Source: Devosia sp. Root635 (GTDB taxonomy: Bacteria; Pseudomonadota; Alphaproteobacteria; Rhizobiales; Devosiaceae). Taken from it: DNA of 64,000 bases. Position 1 is the first letter of the stretch, and each line of letters opens with the position of its first letter. Below the pieces are notes generated by a model. The model searched no databases, was not told the DNA's origin, and saw only the letters and a program-made list of their open reading frames with translations. Shown piece after piece: positions 17,229-27,667 of the stretch. A program made the position numbers and the translations under genes. The stretch covers positions 152,213-216,212 of the forward strand of contig NZ_LMGZ01000021.1 in assembly GCF_001427605.1 (NCBI RefSeq). The letters are read 5' to 3'.

Positions 17229-18368
17229 TCAAAGCGGCGGCAGGTCGCCGGCGGCCCATGCCGCGCGCGTCTCTGCCGCAAAATCACTGAACCGGCCGCT
17301 CTCGATCGCACCCCGGCAGCCCTGCACCAGCTCTTGATAATAGGCCAGGTTGATCTGGGAAAGGATCATCGCACCCAAAATCTCTTCTGTCTTAACGAGA
17401 TGGTGCAGATAGGCCCGGCTCCAGCGCCGGCAATTAGGGTTGGGCGAGGCTTCGTCGATCGGCCGATGGTCATCCCTATGCCGGGCATTCTTCAGGTTGA
17501 TGACGCCGAAGCGCGTATAGACATGGCCATGCCGGCCCGCCCGTGTCGGATGCACGCAATCGAACATGTCGATGCCGCGCCCGATGGCGCCGAGAATATC
17601 GTCGGGCTTGCCCACGCCCATCAGGTAGCGCGGCCGGTCGGTCGGCAGTTCGGGCGTGATCTCTTCGATCACCCGGAACATCACCTCCTGCGGCTCACCC
17701 ACGGCCAGCCCGCCCACGGCATAGCCGTCAAAACCGATGGAGCGCAGCCCGGCGGCCGATTTCGCCCGCAATTGGGGGTCGTCGCCGCCCTGCACGATAC
17801 CGAACAGCGCCCGGTTGAGCTGGTTGTTGAAGGCGGTCTTGGAGCGGTCGGCCCAGCGCAGCGACAGCTCCATGGCGCGCTCCATCTCCTTGCGCTCGGC
17901 CGGCAGCTTCAGGCACTCGTCGAGCTGCATGATGATGTCGCTATCCAGCAAAGTCTGGATTTCGATGGAGCGTTCCGGCGTCAGCTCATGGCTCGATCCG
18001 TCGATATGAGACCGGAAGGTCACGCCCTTCTCGGTCAGCTTGCGGAGCTGGGCCAGCGACATGACCTGGAAACCGCCGCTATCGGTGAGGATCGGCCGCT
18101 GCCAATCCATGAAATTGTGCAACCCGCCCTGGCTGGCCACGCGCTCGGCACCCGGCCGCAACATCAGGTGGTAGGTATTGCCCAGCAGGATATCGGCGCC
18201 GGTTTCCCGCACCTGGTCGGGATACATCGCCTTGACGGTCCCGGCCGTGCCCACCGGCATGAAAGCCGGCGTCTGGATATCCCCGCGCGGCGTGTCGATG
18301 CGGCCCCGCCGCGCCATGCCTGATGTGGCGGAGAGGGTGAAGGTGACTTGTTTGGTCGGAGCGTTCAT
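17229..18368 (-). CDS. tgt: tRNA-guanine transglycosylase Tgt
   Basis: Tgt exchanges guanine-34 for preQ1 in tRNAs for Asp, Asn, His and Tyr; QueA, encoded next door, then acts on it. The 379-residue protein keeps the catalytic pieces: [10 protein letters not shown] (general Asp), [17 protein letters not shown], and [13 protein letters not shown] with the nucleophilic Asp. The C-terminal zinc site is odd. The usual CxCxxC reads S-P-N-P-N-C here, and the distal His (26 residues after the last Cys in E. coli) is Ile in LSQINLAYY, so three of four expected zinc ligands are absent. The reading frame through this segment is clean. The start is ATG 18368. Confidence 0.95.
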   Translation of the reverse strand: MNAPTKQVTFTLSATSGMARRGRIDTPRGDIQTPAFMPVGTAGTVKAMYPDQVRETGADILLGNTYHLMLRPGAERVASQGGLHNFMDWQRPILTDSGGFQVMSLAQLRKLTEKGVTFRSHIDGSSHELTPERSIEIQTLLDSDIIMQLDECLKLPAERKEMERAMELSLRWADRSKTAFNNQLNRALFGIVQGGDDPQLRAKSAAGLRSIGFDGYAVGGLAVGEPQEVMFRVIEEITPELPTDRPRYLMGVGKPDDILGAIGRGIDMFDCVHPTRAGRHGHVYTRFGVINLKNARHRDDHRPIDEASPNPNCRRWSRAYLHHLVKTEEILGAMILSQINLAYYQELVQGCRGAIESGRFSDFAAETRAAWAAGDLPPL

Positions 18369-18420
18369 GGCGCGGGTAATAGCGGGTTGGGCCAGAGGAA
18401 GGAAGAGGCCCCACCCACGA

Positions 18421-18545
18421 TGTCATCCCGGCCTTGAGCCGGGATCCATCCCGAGATCATACCGCTGCCGCAAGGTGGATTGTCCGGTCCACAGTGCTCG
18501 CCCAGCATCTCAGGATCGGCCCCGGCTCAAGGCCGGGGGTGACAC
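18421..18545. repeat. GTCATCCC-type palindromic intergenic repeat
   Basis: Arms TGTCATCCCGGCCTTGAGCC (18421-18440) and GGCTCAAGGCCGGGGGTGAC (18526-18545) are nearly complementary and enclose about 80 bases. It fills most of the 204-bp gap between tgt and queA. Related palindromes occur at 19694, 39445, 51479 and 56022. Confidence 0.75.
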
Positions 18546-18572
18546 CGTGGGCGTGGCGGAGTTCGATCCTCG

Positions 18573-19661
18573 TCACAACCCCTCATCCTCCGGCTCATCC
18601 TGCCCCGCCCGCAGCAGCAGGCTAGAATCCCCATACGAATAGAACCGGTAACCTTCGCGTATCGCGTGGGCATAGGCGGCCTTCATCACCTTCATGCCGG
18701 CAAAGGCGCTGACCAGCATGAACAAGGTCGACTTCGGCAGATGGAAATTGGTCATCAGCGCATCCACCGTGGCAAAGCGGAAACCGGGGGTGATGAAGAT
18801 GTCGGTGTCCCCGACGAATGGTTGCAGACTTCCGGTCGCCCGCGACGCCGTTTCCAGCAGCCGCAGGCTGGTGGTGCCCACCGCGATCACCCGCCCGCCC
18901 AGCGCCTGTTTGGCGCGGATACGCTCCACCGTGGCCTGGTCGATCTCGCCCCATTCGGCGTGCATCACATGGTCGTCGGTGTCCTCTGCCTTCATCGGCA
19001 GGAAGGTGCCCGCCCCCACATGCAGCGTCACCCGCTCGATGGTGACGCCCTTGTCGGTGAGCCGCTGCAGCAGGTTTTCGGTGAAATGCAGCCCCGCGGT
19101 CGGCGCCGCCACGGCGCCATCCTCCGCGGCATAGACCGTCTGGTAATCCACCAGGTCGCGATCCTCGACGTCCCGCTTGGCCCCGATATAGGGCGGCAGC
19201 GGCATGGCGCCGTGCGATTTGATGGCTTCGTCGAGCTGCGCCCCGCCAAGATCGAATTCCAGCGTTACCTCGCCGGTATCGCCCTTGCCGGCGACCCGCG
19301 CCACCAAGGCGTCCGCCTGGCCGTTGCCCAGTTCCAGCCGGTCGAGCAGAGCCAGTTTCTTGGCCGGGCGGGCGAAAGCCCGCCAGGTATGGGCATCGAC
19401 GCGCTTATGCAGGTTGAATGACACATTGGCGCGGTTTTCGCCGCGCAGGCGCGTCCCGCGCAATTCGGCCGGCAGCACCCGCGTATCGTTGATGACGAGC
19501 ACGTCGCCGGGTTTCAGCAGCCACAGCAGGTCGGGCACATGGCGGTCCGACAGGCCAACCTCGGGATCGACCAGCAGCAGCCGTGCCGAGTCACGGGGCT
19601 CGGCCGGGTGCAGGGCGATGAGCTTTTCGGGCAGCTCGAAATCGAAATCGGAAACGCGCAT
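18573..19661 (-). CDS. queA: S-adenosylmethionine:tRNA ribosyltransferase-isomerase QueA
   Basis: QueA transfers and rearranges the ribosyl moiety of SAM onto preQ1 in tRNA, giving epoxyqueuosine. The 362-residue protein begins [20 protein letters not shown] and shows [15 protein letters not shown], the highly conserved [21 protein letters not shown], and [22 protein letters not shown] 19661 is preceded by AGGTG about 6 bases upstream. It lies upstream of tgt on the same strand, separated by a palindromic repeat, as is common in alphaproteobacteria. No queC/D/E/F genes are in the window. Confidence 0.97.
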   Translation of the reverse strand: MRVSDFDFELPEKLIALHPAEPRDSARLLLVDPEVGLSDRHVPDLLWLLKPGDVLVINDTRVLPAELRGTRLRGENRANVSFNLHKRVDAHTWRAFARPAKKLALLDRLELGNGQADALVARVAGKGDTGEVTLEFDLGGAQLDEAIKSHGAMPLPPYIGAKRDVEDRDLVDYQTVYAAEDGAVAAPTAGLHFTENLLQRLTDKGVTIERVTLHVGAGTFLPMKAEDTDDHVMHAEWGEIDQATVERIRAKQALGGRVIAVGTTSLRLLETASRATGSLQPFVGDTDIFITPGFRFATVDALMTNFHLPKSTLFMLVSAFAGMKVMKAAYAHAIREGYRFYSYGDSSLLLRAGQDEPEDEGL

Positions 19662-19693
19662 CTGTGTCACCTGCCCTCGCCAAGCCAACCGGA

Positions 19694-19769
19694 TCATTCC
19701 CGCACAAGCGGGAACCTCCGTTCAGACATGCGGCTCTGAAAACGGAGGCCCTCGCTTACGCGGGGATGA
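19694..19769. repeat. palindromic intergenic repeat upstream of queA
   Basis: The left arm TCATTCCCGCACAAGCGGGA followed by CCTCCGTT is mirrored by AACGGAGG and TCGCTTACGCGGGGATGA on the right. It lies between the queA start and the cyclophilin stop on one transcript path, where it may stabilise mRNA or uncouple expression. It is the same general class as the repeat at 18421. Confidence 0.7.
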
Positions 19770-19780
19770 CGGGATGGTGT

Positions 19781-20260
<480 letters not shown>

Positions 20261-20330
20261 GTTTTGCAACTTTCGGTTGGAATTTGTGGCCCGCATGTAA
20301 GGCCATTGCGCTGATGGTGCAAGGCTGGGA

Positions 20331-20453
20331 CACGCCCTCGTGGTTCGAGGGTCGCTGCGCTCCCGCCTCACCATGAGGGCTACTGGGAGCCGAATTCAAG
20401 GTAGCCCTCATGGTGAGGTGCGCTTCTTCAGCGCCTCGAACCACGAGGGCGTG
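20331..20453. repeat. paired REP (BIME-like) element, copy 3
   Basis: Outer 20-bp arms (20331-20350 and 20434-20453, CACGCCCTCGTGGTTCGAGG on the left) are perfect complements. Inner arms carry CCTCACCATGAGGGCTAC and GTAGCCCTCATGGTGAGG. The outermost GTGC of the left arm is lost. Unlike the other four copies, it lies between two genes of the same strand: 5 bases after the exported cyclophilin's stop and 70 bases before the start of the cytoplasmic one. Confidence 0.9.
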
Positions 20454-20458
20454 GCAGG

Positions 20459-21046
20459 TTACTTATATTCGATCTTCGCCTTGATGATCTGGTCCGGATT
20501 GGCCACGGCGCCATTCTGTTCGGCCGGGCCCTTTTCCAGCCCGTCGACCAGTTCCATTCCGCTCACCACCTTGCCGAACACGGTATACTGGCCATCCAGG
20601 AAGCTGGCATCGGCCGTGGTGATGAAGAATTGGGAATTGAACGAATTGGGATCCTGCGAGCGGGCCGCGCCGAGCACGCCGCGCTGGAAGCTCTCCGAAT
20701 TGAATTCGGCCTCGACATCGGGCAGGTCCGAGCCGCCCATGCCGGCCATGGACAGATCGAACCCCGCGGCGCCGGTCTTGCCGAATTTCACGTCGCCGGT
20801 CTGGGCCATGAAGCCATCGATGACGCGGTGGAACACCACGCCATCATAGGCGCCCTGTTCGGTCAGCGTGATGACGCGCTCGACATGCTTGGGCGCAAGG
20901 GCGGGCAACAGCTCGATATCGACGTCGCCACCCTTGATGGTGAGGATCAGGTGCGGCGTGCCGGTCTGGGCAAAGCTGGGCGCGGCGGACAGCGCCACGG
21001 CGCCGATGACGAGGGCGCCGAACAGGCGACGGGTAATGGCGGTCAT
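20459..21046 (-). CDS. Cyclophilin-type peptidyl-prolyl isomerase, exported
   Basis: The 195-residue protein has a Sec-type signal peptide (MTAITRRLFGALVIGAVALS, then AAPSFA before QTGTP), so it should act in the periplasm. The cyclophilin core has FHRVIDGFMAQTGDVKFG and GAARSQDPNSFNSQFFITTA. Its ATG overlaps the coaD stop as ATGA, giving translational coupling to coaD. It is paralogous to the cytoplasmic cyclophilin downstream; the pair next to coaD and queA is a recurring alphaproteobacterial arrangement. Confidence 0.94.
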   Translation of the reverse strand: MTAITRRLFGALVIGAVALSAAPSFAQTGTPHLILTIKGGDVDIELLPALAPKHVERVITLTEQGAYDGVVFHRVIDGFMAQTGDVKFGKTGAAGFDLSMAGMGGSDLPDVEAEFNSESFQRGVLGAARSQDPNSFNSQFFITTADASFLDGQYTVFGKVVSGMELVDGLEKGPAEQNGAVANPDQIIKAKIEYK

Positions 21047-21537
21047 TTGCTTTTCAGGGCCTTGAGAACGATTTGCGGGACGAAGGCGGAAATATCGCCG
21101 CCCATTTCAGCGATCTGCCGGACCAATGTGGCCGAGATATGCCGCACCGGGGGGCTGGAGGGCAAGAAGACGGTCTGCAGGTCCGGCGCCATCTGCGCGT
21201 TCATGCCCACCATCTGCATTTCGTAATTGTAGTCGGTGGTGTCGCGCAGCCCGCGAATGATCAGCTTGGCGCCGTTTTCCCGCGCCGCATTGACCATCAG
21301 CCCCGAGAAATCGACGATGCGGAATTCGGTATCGGTGCGCTTGCCCACTGGGCCCAGCACCTGGTCGAGGATGGCGATGCGGTCCTCGTGGACGAAGAGC
21401 GGATTCTTCTTGGTGGCGCTGATGCCGACGGCGACAACCAGCGTATCGACCAGCTTGCAGGCGCGCTCGATGACGTCGAGATGGCCGTTGGTCAGCGGAT
21501 CGAACGAGCCGGGATAGAACCCAACCAGCTTGCTCAT
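21043..21537 (-). CDS. coaD: Phosphopantetheine adenylyltransferase
   Basis: CoaD makes dephospho-CoA from 4'-phosphopantetheine and ATP, the fourth step of CoA synthesis. The 164-residue protein shows the nucleotidyltransferase TxGH motif in GSFDPLTNGHLDV, IIRGLRDTTDYNYEMQM, and the C-terminal SSPPVRHISATLVRQI with the ISSxxVR-like loop. ATG 21537 has GGAGG about 6 bases upstream. In related genomes coaD follows gyrA directly; here three small genes intervene. Confidence 0.97.
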   Translation of the reverse strand: MSKLVGFYPGSFDPLTNGHLDVIERACKLVDTLVVAVGISATKKNPLFVHEDRIAILDQVLGPVGKRTDTEFRIVDFSGLMVNAARENGAKLIIRGLRDTTDYNYEMQMVGMNAQMAPDLQTVFLPSSPPVRHISATLVRQIAEMGGDISAFVPQIVLKALKSK

Positions 21538-21616
21538 GACGCCCTCCCCATTTTTGCTGGGCAGGGTTTTGTCACGCGCCGGGGGGCAAGGCAAGGCACG
21601 GCGGGCGGTTGTCCCA

Positions 21617-22234
21617 TCATGCCCGCTTCTGCAAAGCCAGCCAGATGCCGCCCGCCATCAGGATGACCCCCGAGACGCGGTTCAGCATGCGGACGCGGGC
21701 CACCGAAAGCAGGTGCCGCGCCCGGCCGGCGGCCAGCGCATAGACGCTGTCGCTCATGGCCGCCACGGCCAGGCAGATGAGGCCGAGCGTCATGATCTGT
21801 CCGAAGGCCGGCCGTGACATATCGACGAATTGCGGCAGGAAGGCACTGAGAAACAGCAGGGTCTTGGGATTGGACCAGTTGGTCAGCGCGCCCTGCCAGA
21901 CATAGCGCCCGATGGGCAGCCGGTCGCCATTGGCGATGGCGAGTTGCCCGTTGGAGCGGAACATCTTCCAGCCGATCCAGACGAGATAGGCGGCGCCGGC
22001 CAGCTTGATGATCTCGAAGGCGCCCGAAACCAGCGACATCACGGCTTCTAACCCCACGGCGACGACGAAGACCATGCTGACCATGCTCAACGCCGTACCC
22101 AGGATGGTGAACAGCCCGGCCCGTGTGCCGCCCGCCAGCGAATTGGCGATGACCACCGAGACCGACGGCCCCGGAATGACGGCAAACAGCAGGCAGGCGA
22201 GCATATAGGGCAGGATGATGGTGGCTTCGATCAC
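21617..22234 (-). CDS. LysE/RhtB-family amino acid exporter
   Basis: A membrane protein of 205 residues has about six helices and the family start (LPYMLACLLFAVIPGPSVSVVIANSLAGG), followed by AGAAYLVWIGWKMFRS and NPKTLLFLSAFLPQF. Such proteins export amino acids or homoserine lactones; the substrate cannot be read from sequence. GTG 22234 is chosen because GGAG lies 8 bases upstream. It is divergent from the DUF805 gene, and the 156-bp gap holds no clear operator. Confidence 0.9.
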   Translation of the reverse strand: MIEATIILPYMLACLLFAVIPGPSVSVVIANSLAGGTRAGLFTILGTALSMVSMVFVVAVGLEAVMSLVSGAFEIIKLAGAAYLVWIGWKMFRSNGQLAIANGDRLPIGRYVWQGALTNWSNPKTLLFLSAFLPQFVDMSRPAFGQIMTLGLICLAVAAMSDSVYALAAGRARHLLSVARVRMLNRVSGVILMAGGIWLALQKRA

Positions 22235-22390
22235 GGCTTGTCTCCTCTGGCCAGAGCAAGCCACCGCGCGAGGCGCTTGGCAAGGGGGCGTGCGTGGCGC
22301 GAATGGTAAAACCTTAACCAGTTGCCACATCAAAAAATTAGGCTGGATAGACTAGGACATCCGCAACAATACATCCCACCGGGGACCCGG

Positions 22391-22885
22391 ATGCGCTCCT
22401 ATTTTGACGGCATGCTGCGCTATTTCGAGATTTCGGGTCGCAGCACCCGCCTGCAATACTGGCTGTTCTTCATCATCCAGTTTCTGCTGACCATCGGAGC
22501 GGTGGCCATAGACTACCAGATGGGCGGCTTCCGGGATTTGAAAAACCCGCAAATGACGGCAACCCTGTTTGTCGGCATCGTGCATTTCGTGCCGGGCATC
22601 ACCGTCAGCATACGGCGCCTGCACGACATCGGCCGCTCGGGCTTCTGGTATCTGCTCTATTTCGTGCCGTTTGCCGGCCTCGTGCTGCTGTACTGGGCCT
22701 GCTGCGCCTCCGAACCGGGCCACAATGGCTATGACGATCCCGAGCCCAGCCGCTACGACCCGCGCGGCCGTCACGCCATGCCGCGCTACAGCACCATTCC
22801 GCGCACCATCCGCATGGGCAGCAACGCCGCCAGGCCACCCTCGGTCGGCTACGACGGGCTGACGACGCCGGATCGATTTATCTGA
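22391..22885 (+). CDS. DUF805 membrane protein
   Basis: The 164-residue protein has three hydrophobic helices and the DUF805 (YhaH-like) marks SGRSTRLQYW near the N-terminus and RRLHDIGRSGFWYLL in the middle. The function of the family is unknown. A Pro/Arg-rich tail of about 45 residues (with DPEPSRYDPRGR) follows the membrane part and is likely cytoplasmic. ATG 22391 begins MRSYFDGMLRYFEISGR, the usual family start. Confidence 0.85.
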   Translation: MRSYFDGMLRYFEISGRSTRLQYWLFFIIQFLLTIGAVAIDYQMGGFRDLKNPQMTATLFVGIVHFVPGITVSIRRLHDIGRSGFWYLLYFVPFAGLVLLYWACCASEPGHNGYDDPEPSRYDPRGRHAMPRYSTIPRTIRMGSNAARPPSVGYDGLTTPDRFI

Positions 22886-23029
22886 GCAGTCCCAAGCGCC
22901 CTCTTGCCGTAACGACCTTGCTGGCAGATTTCGCTCCGGCCGGGAGCTTCGTTGCGCCCCATTGTGGCCACCAGCCAGTTGCCTGATGCTTCCCAAAGCT
23001 GCCACGGTCGATTGGAAGGAGTCGTGCTC

Positions 23030-23536
23030 ATGACTGAAGCTGTCGTCAACCTTGATAGGCTGTCCCTCCGGCTCGACACCATTGGCACGCGCTTCGCCAA
23101 TGACTACGCGGAAATCGGGACGGCGCTCGGTCTCAAGGCGCTCGGCGCGAACTATCTCGTCGTTCCGCCCGGCAAGACCTCCATGCCATTCCATCGCCAC
23201 CACACCTCCGATGAGATGTTTTTCATTCTTTCGGGACAGGGCGTGTACCGCTTCGGCGACGAGCGAATTCCCGTGCGGGAAGGCGATTGCCTCGGGGCTC
23301 CCGCTGCCGGTGCGGCCCATCAGCTCATCAATACGGGCAGCGAGCCGCTGCGCTACCTGGCGCTGTCGAACAATACCAATGCAGAGGTGATCGAGTATCC
23401 CGACAGCGGCCGCGTCCGCGTCGATGTCGGTCTATCCGGGTTTCATCGATATGATGGCACCTTCAAGCAAGGCGGCAAGCTGACATCGCTCGGCTACTGG
23501 GAAGGAGAGAACATCGACGACGCGGATAATGCCTGA
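23030..23536 (+). CDS. Cupin-domain protein
   Basis: The 168-residue protein has one conserved beta-barrel cupin domain. Motif 1 is PFHRHHTSDEMFFILSGQG, with three His and a Glu positioned to bind a metal. Motif 2 contains GDCLGAPAAGAAHQLINTG with a further His. Small cupins of this kind are sugar isomerases, dioxygenases or binding proteins, and I cannot choose among them. AAGGAG lies 9 bases before ATG 23030. A strong terminator follows, so it is probably monocistronic. Confidence 0.85.
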   Translation: MTEAVVNLDRLSLRLDTIGTRFANDYAEIGTALGLKALGANYLVVPPGKTSMPFHRHHTSDEMFFILSGQGVYRFGDERIPVREGDCLGAPAAGAAHQLINTGSEPLRYLALSNNTNAEVIEYPDSGRVRVDVGLSGFHRYDGTFKQGGKLTSLGYWEGENIDDADNA

Positions 23537-23584
23537 ACGCCATCGGCGCGTTCTGCCGCAAGGCGGGCCATGACCACCAAACCA

Positions 23585-23608
23585 AGGGGCGCCGAAGCGC
23601 CCCTTTTT
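23585..23608 (+). terminator. rho-independent terminator after the cupin gene
   Basis: AGGGGCGC-CGAA-GCGCCCCT forms a perfect 8-bp stem followed by TTTT on the plus strand. It ends one base before the gyrA stop codon. On the minus strand the stem is followed by TTGG, so it is weaker as a gyrA terminator but may serve both. Confidence 0.85.
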
Positions 23609-26359
23609 CTATTCCTCTGCCGGCGTTTCCGGCGGCGCGCCGGGCACCTCGTCTTCGCCTTCCGGCTCCTTGATGTGCTCCACCGACATCACCTTCTCGC
23701 CTTCGGCCGTGTCGAACACGATCACGCCCTGCGACCCGCGCGACACGATACGGATCGGCTTGTCGCCGCCCACCGGCAGGCGGATGGTCTGGCCGCCATC
23801 GCTGATCAGCATGATCTGGTCGGTATCTTCCACCGGGAAGCTCGACACCAGGTTGCCGTTGCGCTTGTTGACCGCCATGGCGACGATGCCTTTGCCGCCG
23901 CGTCCGGTGATCCGGTATTCGTGGCTGGAGGTGCGCTTGCCATAGCCGTTTTCCGAGATGGTCAGGATGAACTGCTCGGTGGCGCTCATCTGCGCATAGC
24001 GCTCCTGGTTCAGCTCGCCGGCGACCACGTCGCCCTCGTCCGAACCCGCCTCGTCCTCGGCGCCCTCGCCGCGCACGGCACGGCTCATCTTGAGATAGGC
24101 GGCCCGCTCCTCGGCCGACGCATCGGAGTGGTTGATGACAGCCATGGAGATGACCACATCACCATCGGCCAGCTGGATGCCGCGCACGCCCATCGAATCG
24201 CGGCCCTTGAACAGGCGCACGTCATCGGTGCGGAAGCGGATGGCCTGCCCCCGGGCGGTGGTCAGCAGCACGTCGTCATTGACCGTCGCCGTCTCGACGC
24301 CGACGATCTGGTCACCCTCGTCCAGTTTCATGGCGATCTTGCCGTTCTGGCGCACTTCGACGAAATCGGCCAGCGAGTTGCGGCGCACCGTGCCGCGCGT
24401 GGTGGCGAACATGATGTCGAGATTGGCCCAGCTCGTCTCGTCCTCGGGCAGCGGCATGATGGTGGTCAGCCGTTCGCCCTGCTCCAGCGGCAGGATGTTG
24501 ATCAGTGCCTTGCCGCGCGCATTGGCCTGGGCCAGCGGCAGCCGCCAGACCTTGAGCTTGTAGGCGATGCCCCGGTCGGTGAAGAACAGCACCGGCGTAT
24601 GTGTATTGGCCACGAAGAGGCGCGACACGAAGTCCTCTTCGCGCGTCGCCATGCCCGAGCGGCCCTTGCCGCCGCGATTCTGCGACCGGTAGGTCGAGAG
24701 CGGCACGCGCTTGATATAGCCCTCGTGGGACACGGTCACCACCATGTCCTCGCGGGCGATCAGGTCCTCGTCGTCGAAATCGCCGACCACGTCGGAAATC
24801 TCGGTGCGGCGCGGGCTGGCGAACTGCTCCTTGATTTCGGTCAGTTCGGCGCGAATGATGTCGACCACGCGCTCGCGGCTGCGCAGGATATCGAGATAAT
24901 CCTCGATCTCACCGCCCAGGCCATTCAGCTCGTCGCCGATTTCGTCGCGGCCCAGCGCCGTCAGGCGGGCCAGGCGCAATTCGAGGATGGCGCGGGCCTG
25001 TTCCTCGGAAAGATTGAACGTGCCGTCCTCGTTGATGCGGTGGCGCGGATCGTCGATCAGGGCGATCAGCGGCGCCACGTCCTGGGCCGGCCAGCGGCGC
25101 GTCATCAACTGCTCGCGCGCCGTCGCCGGATCGGGCGCGGTGCGGATCAGGGCGATGACCTCGTCGATATTGGCCACGGCCACGGCAAGACCGACCAGGA
25201 TATGGGCGCGGTCGCGGGCCTTGTTCAGCAGGAAGCGGGCGCGACGCGTCACCACCTCGTGACGGAAATCGATGAAGGCGGAAAGGATTTCGCGCAGGTT
25301 CATCAATTGCGGCTTGCCGCCATTGAGCGCGACGAAATTGCAGCCGAACGAGCTTTGCAGCGCGGTGAACCTGTAGAGCTGGTTCAGCACCACATCGGCC
25401 AGCGCGTCGCGCTTGATCTCGATGACCACGCGCATGCCCTCGCGGGAACTCTCGTCGCGCATGTCGGCGATGCCCTCGATGCGCTTGTCGCGTACCAGTT
25501 CGGCGATCTTTTCGACCATGGTCGCCTTGTTCACCTGGTAGGGCAGTTCGGTGATGATGATCGCTTCGCGTTCCTTGCGGATTTCCTCCACGGCCACGCG
25601 CCCGCGCACCAGAATGGAGCCGCGACCCGTCTCATAGGCCGAACGGATGCCCGCGCGGCCCAGGATGATGCCGCCGGTGGGGAAATCCGGGCCCGGCAGG
25701 ACCTCCATCAATTCCTCGGTGAGCGCCTGGGGATTGTCGAGGATGAGCAGGGCGGCGTCGATCGTCTCGCCCAGATTGTGGGTCGGCACGTTGGTCGCCA
25801 TGCCCACGGCGATGCCGCTGCCGCCATTGACCAGCATATTGGGGAAGCGCGCCGGCAATACGACCGGCTCATGCTCCGAGCCGTCATAGTTGTCGCGGAA
25901 ATCCACCGTGTCCTTGTCGAGGTCATCGAGCATGGCATTGGTGATCTTCTGCATGCGGACTTCGGTGTAGCGCATGGCGGCGGGCATATCGCCGTCGACC
26001 GAACCGAAATTGCCCTGCCCTTCCACAAGGAGTTCTCCCATGGAGAAATCCTGCGCCATGCGCACCAGGGCCATATAGACCGCGCTGTCGCCATGCGGGT
26101 GATACTTACCGATCACGTCGCCGACCACGCGGGCCGACTTGCGGTAGGGCTTGTTATACTCGTAGCCATTCTCGTTCATCGAGAACAGGATGCGCCGGTG
26201 CACAGGCTTCAGGCCGTCGCGGACATCGGGCAGCGCGCGACTGACGATGACGCTCATCGCATAATCGAGATACGACTTCCGCATCTCGTCGGTGATGGCA
26301 ATCAGCGAAATGTCGGAGGGCGGCGGCGCGCCGGTTCCGTTCTGAGGCGTATCGGTCAC
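23609..26359 (-). CDS. gyrA: DNA gyrase subunit A
   Basis: GyrA is the DNA-breaking subunit of gyrase. The 916-residue protein has [20 protein letters not shown], the catalytic Tyr in [10 protein letters not shown], and a C-terminal beta-pinwheel with the GyrA box written QNRGGKG (the second residue is usually Arg or Lys). An acidic insertion ([14 protein letters not shown]) interrupts the C-terminal domain. In the quinolone pocket, Ser83 (E. coli numbering) is kept in GDSAVY, but the next key position, Asp87, is Met ([10 protein letters not shown]). A GTG start at 26359 is used because no nearer in-frame start keeps the conserved N-terminus; no clear Shine-Dalgarno is seen. Confidence 0.96.
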   Translation of the reverse strand: MTDTPQNGTGAPPPSDISLIAITDEMRKSYLDYAMSVIVSRALPDVRDGLKPVHRRILFSMNENGYEYNKPYRKSARVVGDVIGKYHPHGDSAVYMALVRMAQDFSMGELLVEGQGNFGSVDGDMPAAMRYTEVRMQKITNAMLDDLDKDTVDFRDNYDGSEHEPVVLPARFPNMLVNGGSGIAVGMATNVPTHNLGETIDAALLILDNPQALTEELMEVLPGPDFPTGGIILGRAGIRSAYETGRGSILVRGRVAVEEIRKEREAIIITELPYQVNKATMVEKIAELVRDKRIEGIADMRDESSREGMRVVIEIKRDALADVVLNQLYRFTALQSSFGCNFVALNGGKPQLMNLREILSAFIDFRHEVVTRRARFLLNKARDRAHILVGLAVAVANIDEVIALIRTAPDPATAREQLMTRRWPAQDVAPLIALIDDPRHRINEDGTFNLSEEQARAILELRLARLTALGRDEIGDELNGLGGEIEDYLDILRSRERVVDIIRAELTEIKEQFASPRRTEISDVVGDFDDEDLIAREDMVVTVSHEGYIKRVPLSTYRSQNRGGKGRSGMATREEDFVSRLFVANTHTPVLFFTDRGIAYKLKVWRLPLAQANARGKALINILPLEQGERLTTIMPLPEDETSWANLDIMFATTRGTVRRNSLADFVEVRQNGKIAMKLDEGDQIVGVETATVNDDVLLTTARGQAIRFRTDDVRLFKGRDSMGVRGIQLADGDVVISMAVINHSDASAEERAAYLKMSRAVRGEGAEDEAGSDEGDVVAGELNQERYAQMSATEQFILTISENGYGKRTSSHEYRITGRGGKGIVAMAVNKRNGNLVSSFPVEDTDQIMLISDGGQTIRLPVGGDKPIRIVSRGSQGVIVFDTAEGEKVMSVEHIKEPEGEDEVPGAPPETPAEE

Positions 26360-26446
26360 TGGGATGATTCTACGTTGGTTATGCTGCCTGTTAGATAGGC
26401 GATTTCGCGGGAAATTGCGAACTTTCCCCAGCGGAAACTGTGGAGA

Positions 26447-27667
26447 TCAGGCCTGGGCCAGCGGCTGCCTTTTCATCTGCCGGAAGCTCGGCACGATCAG
26501 CGGTGCAAATGCCGCCACCAGGTAGAGCATTGCGGTGACGCCAAGGGCGATGGATATGCCCCAGGAGTCGACCAGAAGCCCCGCATAGACGCCTCCAAAA
26601 GGCATCAGCGCCCAGGCCAGTGCACCAAACAGCGCAACGACCCGTCCCGTCATCGCCGCGGGGACGCGCTCGAACAGGATAACGCCAATGATCGGGTTGA
26701 TGGAGCCGGCCGATATGCCGCCAAACAGCAGCACCGTGACGATGACCGGCAACGGCAGGTCGAGCGCCAGCACGCTCATGGCCAGCGGCCCGCAACAGAA
26801 GAAGCCCGCCGTATAGAGCAGCAGCCGCGGCAAGCGGTGACCGACGGCGGCAGCTATCGCTGCTCCAAAGATGGCGCCAGCCGAAAAAGTGGCGAGCAGA
26901 ATTCCGACCCAGCTCACATCCAGGCCCGAGCTGCGCACCCAGACCGGCAACAGCACGATGGAATAGGCCATGTCGAACAGATTGGTTATGGCGATCATGA
27001 TCACGAGGCTGACCAGCACAGGGTCATTGCGCAGCACCGTCCATCCCGCCGACAATTCGGTCTGATAGGTGGTGTCGCGCTGTTGCGCCGGCGCGTGCTG
27101 CGCCGGGATGCCGAGGCCGACTGCCAGCGCCGACAGCACAAAGGCCAGCGCATTGACCAGTAAGGCCGGCGCCGGCCCGAGCAGCGCTATGAGTATCCCT
27201 GCCCCCGCCGCGCCCAGCGTGCCCGCCAGCCGGTCGCTGGCGCCCATGACGCCGGTCACCCGCTCCATCGGCAGCTTGCCCAGCGCCGCCACCATGGGCA
27301 CCAGCGCCTGCTTGGCGGCATCGGGCGGCGCGCGCAGCACGCCGATCAGCGCCACCGCCGGCAGCAGGACCCAGATGGACAAGAGGCCCGCCCAGAACAG
27401 CAGGGGCACCAGCGCCACAGCCGCCGCCGACAGCATGTCGCACCAGACCGAGACGCGCCTGGCGCCGATCCGGTCGATCAATGGACCACCCAGCGCCTTG
27501 GCCACCACGTAGGGCAGCATTTCGGCAAAGCCGGCCAGCCCGGTGAGCACCGGGCTGCCGGTCGTGGTCAGCACCAGCCACGGAATGGCAATGGCCGAAA
27601 GCCGCGTGCCCGAGGTGGACAGGACCGTCGCCAGCGACAGGGCGACGAAAGAACGGTGAACGCTCAT
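26447..27667 (-). CDS. MFS transporter (drug/metabolite exporter type)
   Basis: The 406-residue protein has about twelve predicted helices and the MFS loop marks GGPLIDRIGARRVSVWCDML after helix 2 and a matching loop in the second half. It resembles MFS proteins of the enterobactin-exporter (EntS-like, MFS_3) branch, but the substrate is unknown. ATG 27667 overlaps the stop of the upstream ArsR-like gene as ATGA. The regulator and transporter are therefore one operon, and autoregulated efflux is the natural reading. Confidence 0.88.
   Translation of the reverse strand: MSVHRSFVALSLATVLSTSGTRLSAIAIPWLVLTTTGSPVLTGLAGFAEMLPYVVAKALGGPLIDRIGARRVSVWCDMLSAAAVALVPLLFWAGLLSIWVLLPAVALIGVLRAPPDAAKQALVPMVAALGKLPMERVTGVMGASDRLAGTLGAAGAGILIALLGPAPALLVNALAFVLSALAVGLGIPAQHAPAQQRDTTYQTELSAGWTVLRNDPVLVSLVIMIAITNLFDMAYSIVLLPVWVRSSGLDVSWVGILLATFSAGAIFGAAIAAAVGHRLPRLLLYTAGFFCCGPLAMSVLALDLPLPVIVTVLLFGGISAGSINPIIGVILFERVPAAMTGRVVALFGALAWALMPFGGVYAGLLVDSWGISIALGVTAMLYLVAAFAPLIVPSFRQMKRQPLAQA

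Noticed and set aside
23570..26398. 942-codon plus-strand open frame
   Set aside because: It is the mirror of gyrA; no domain or ribosome site supports it.
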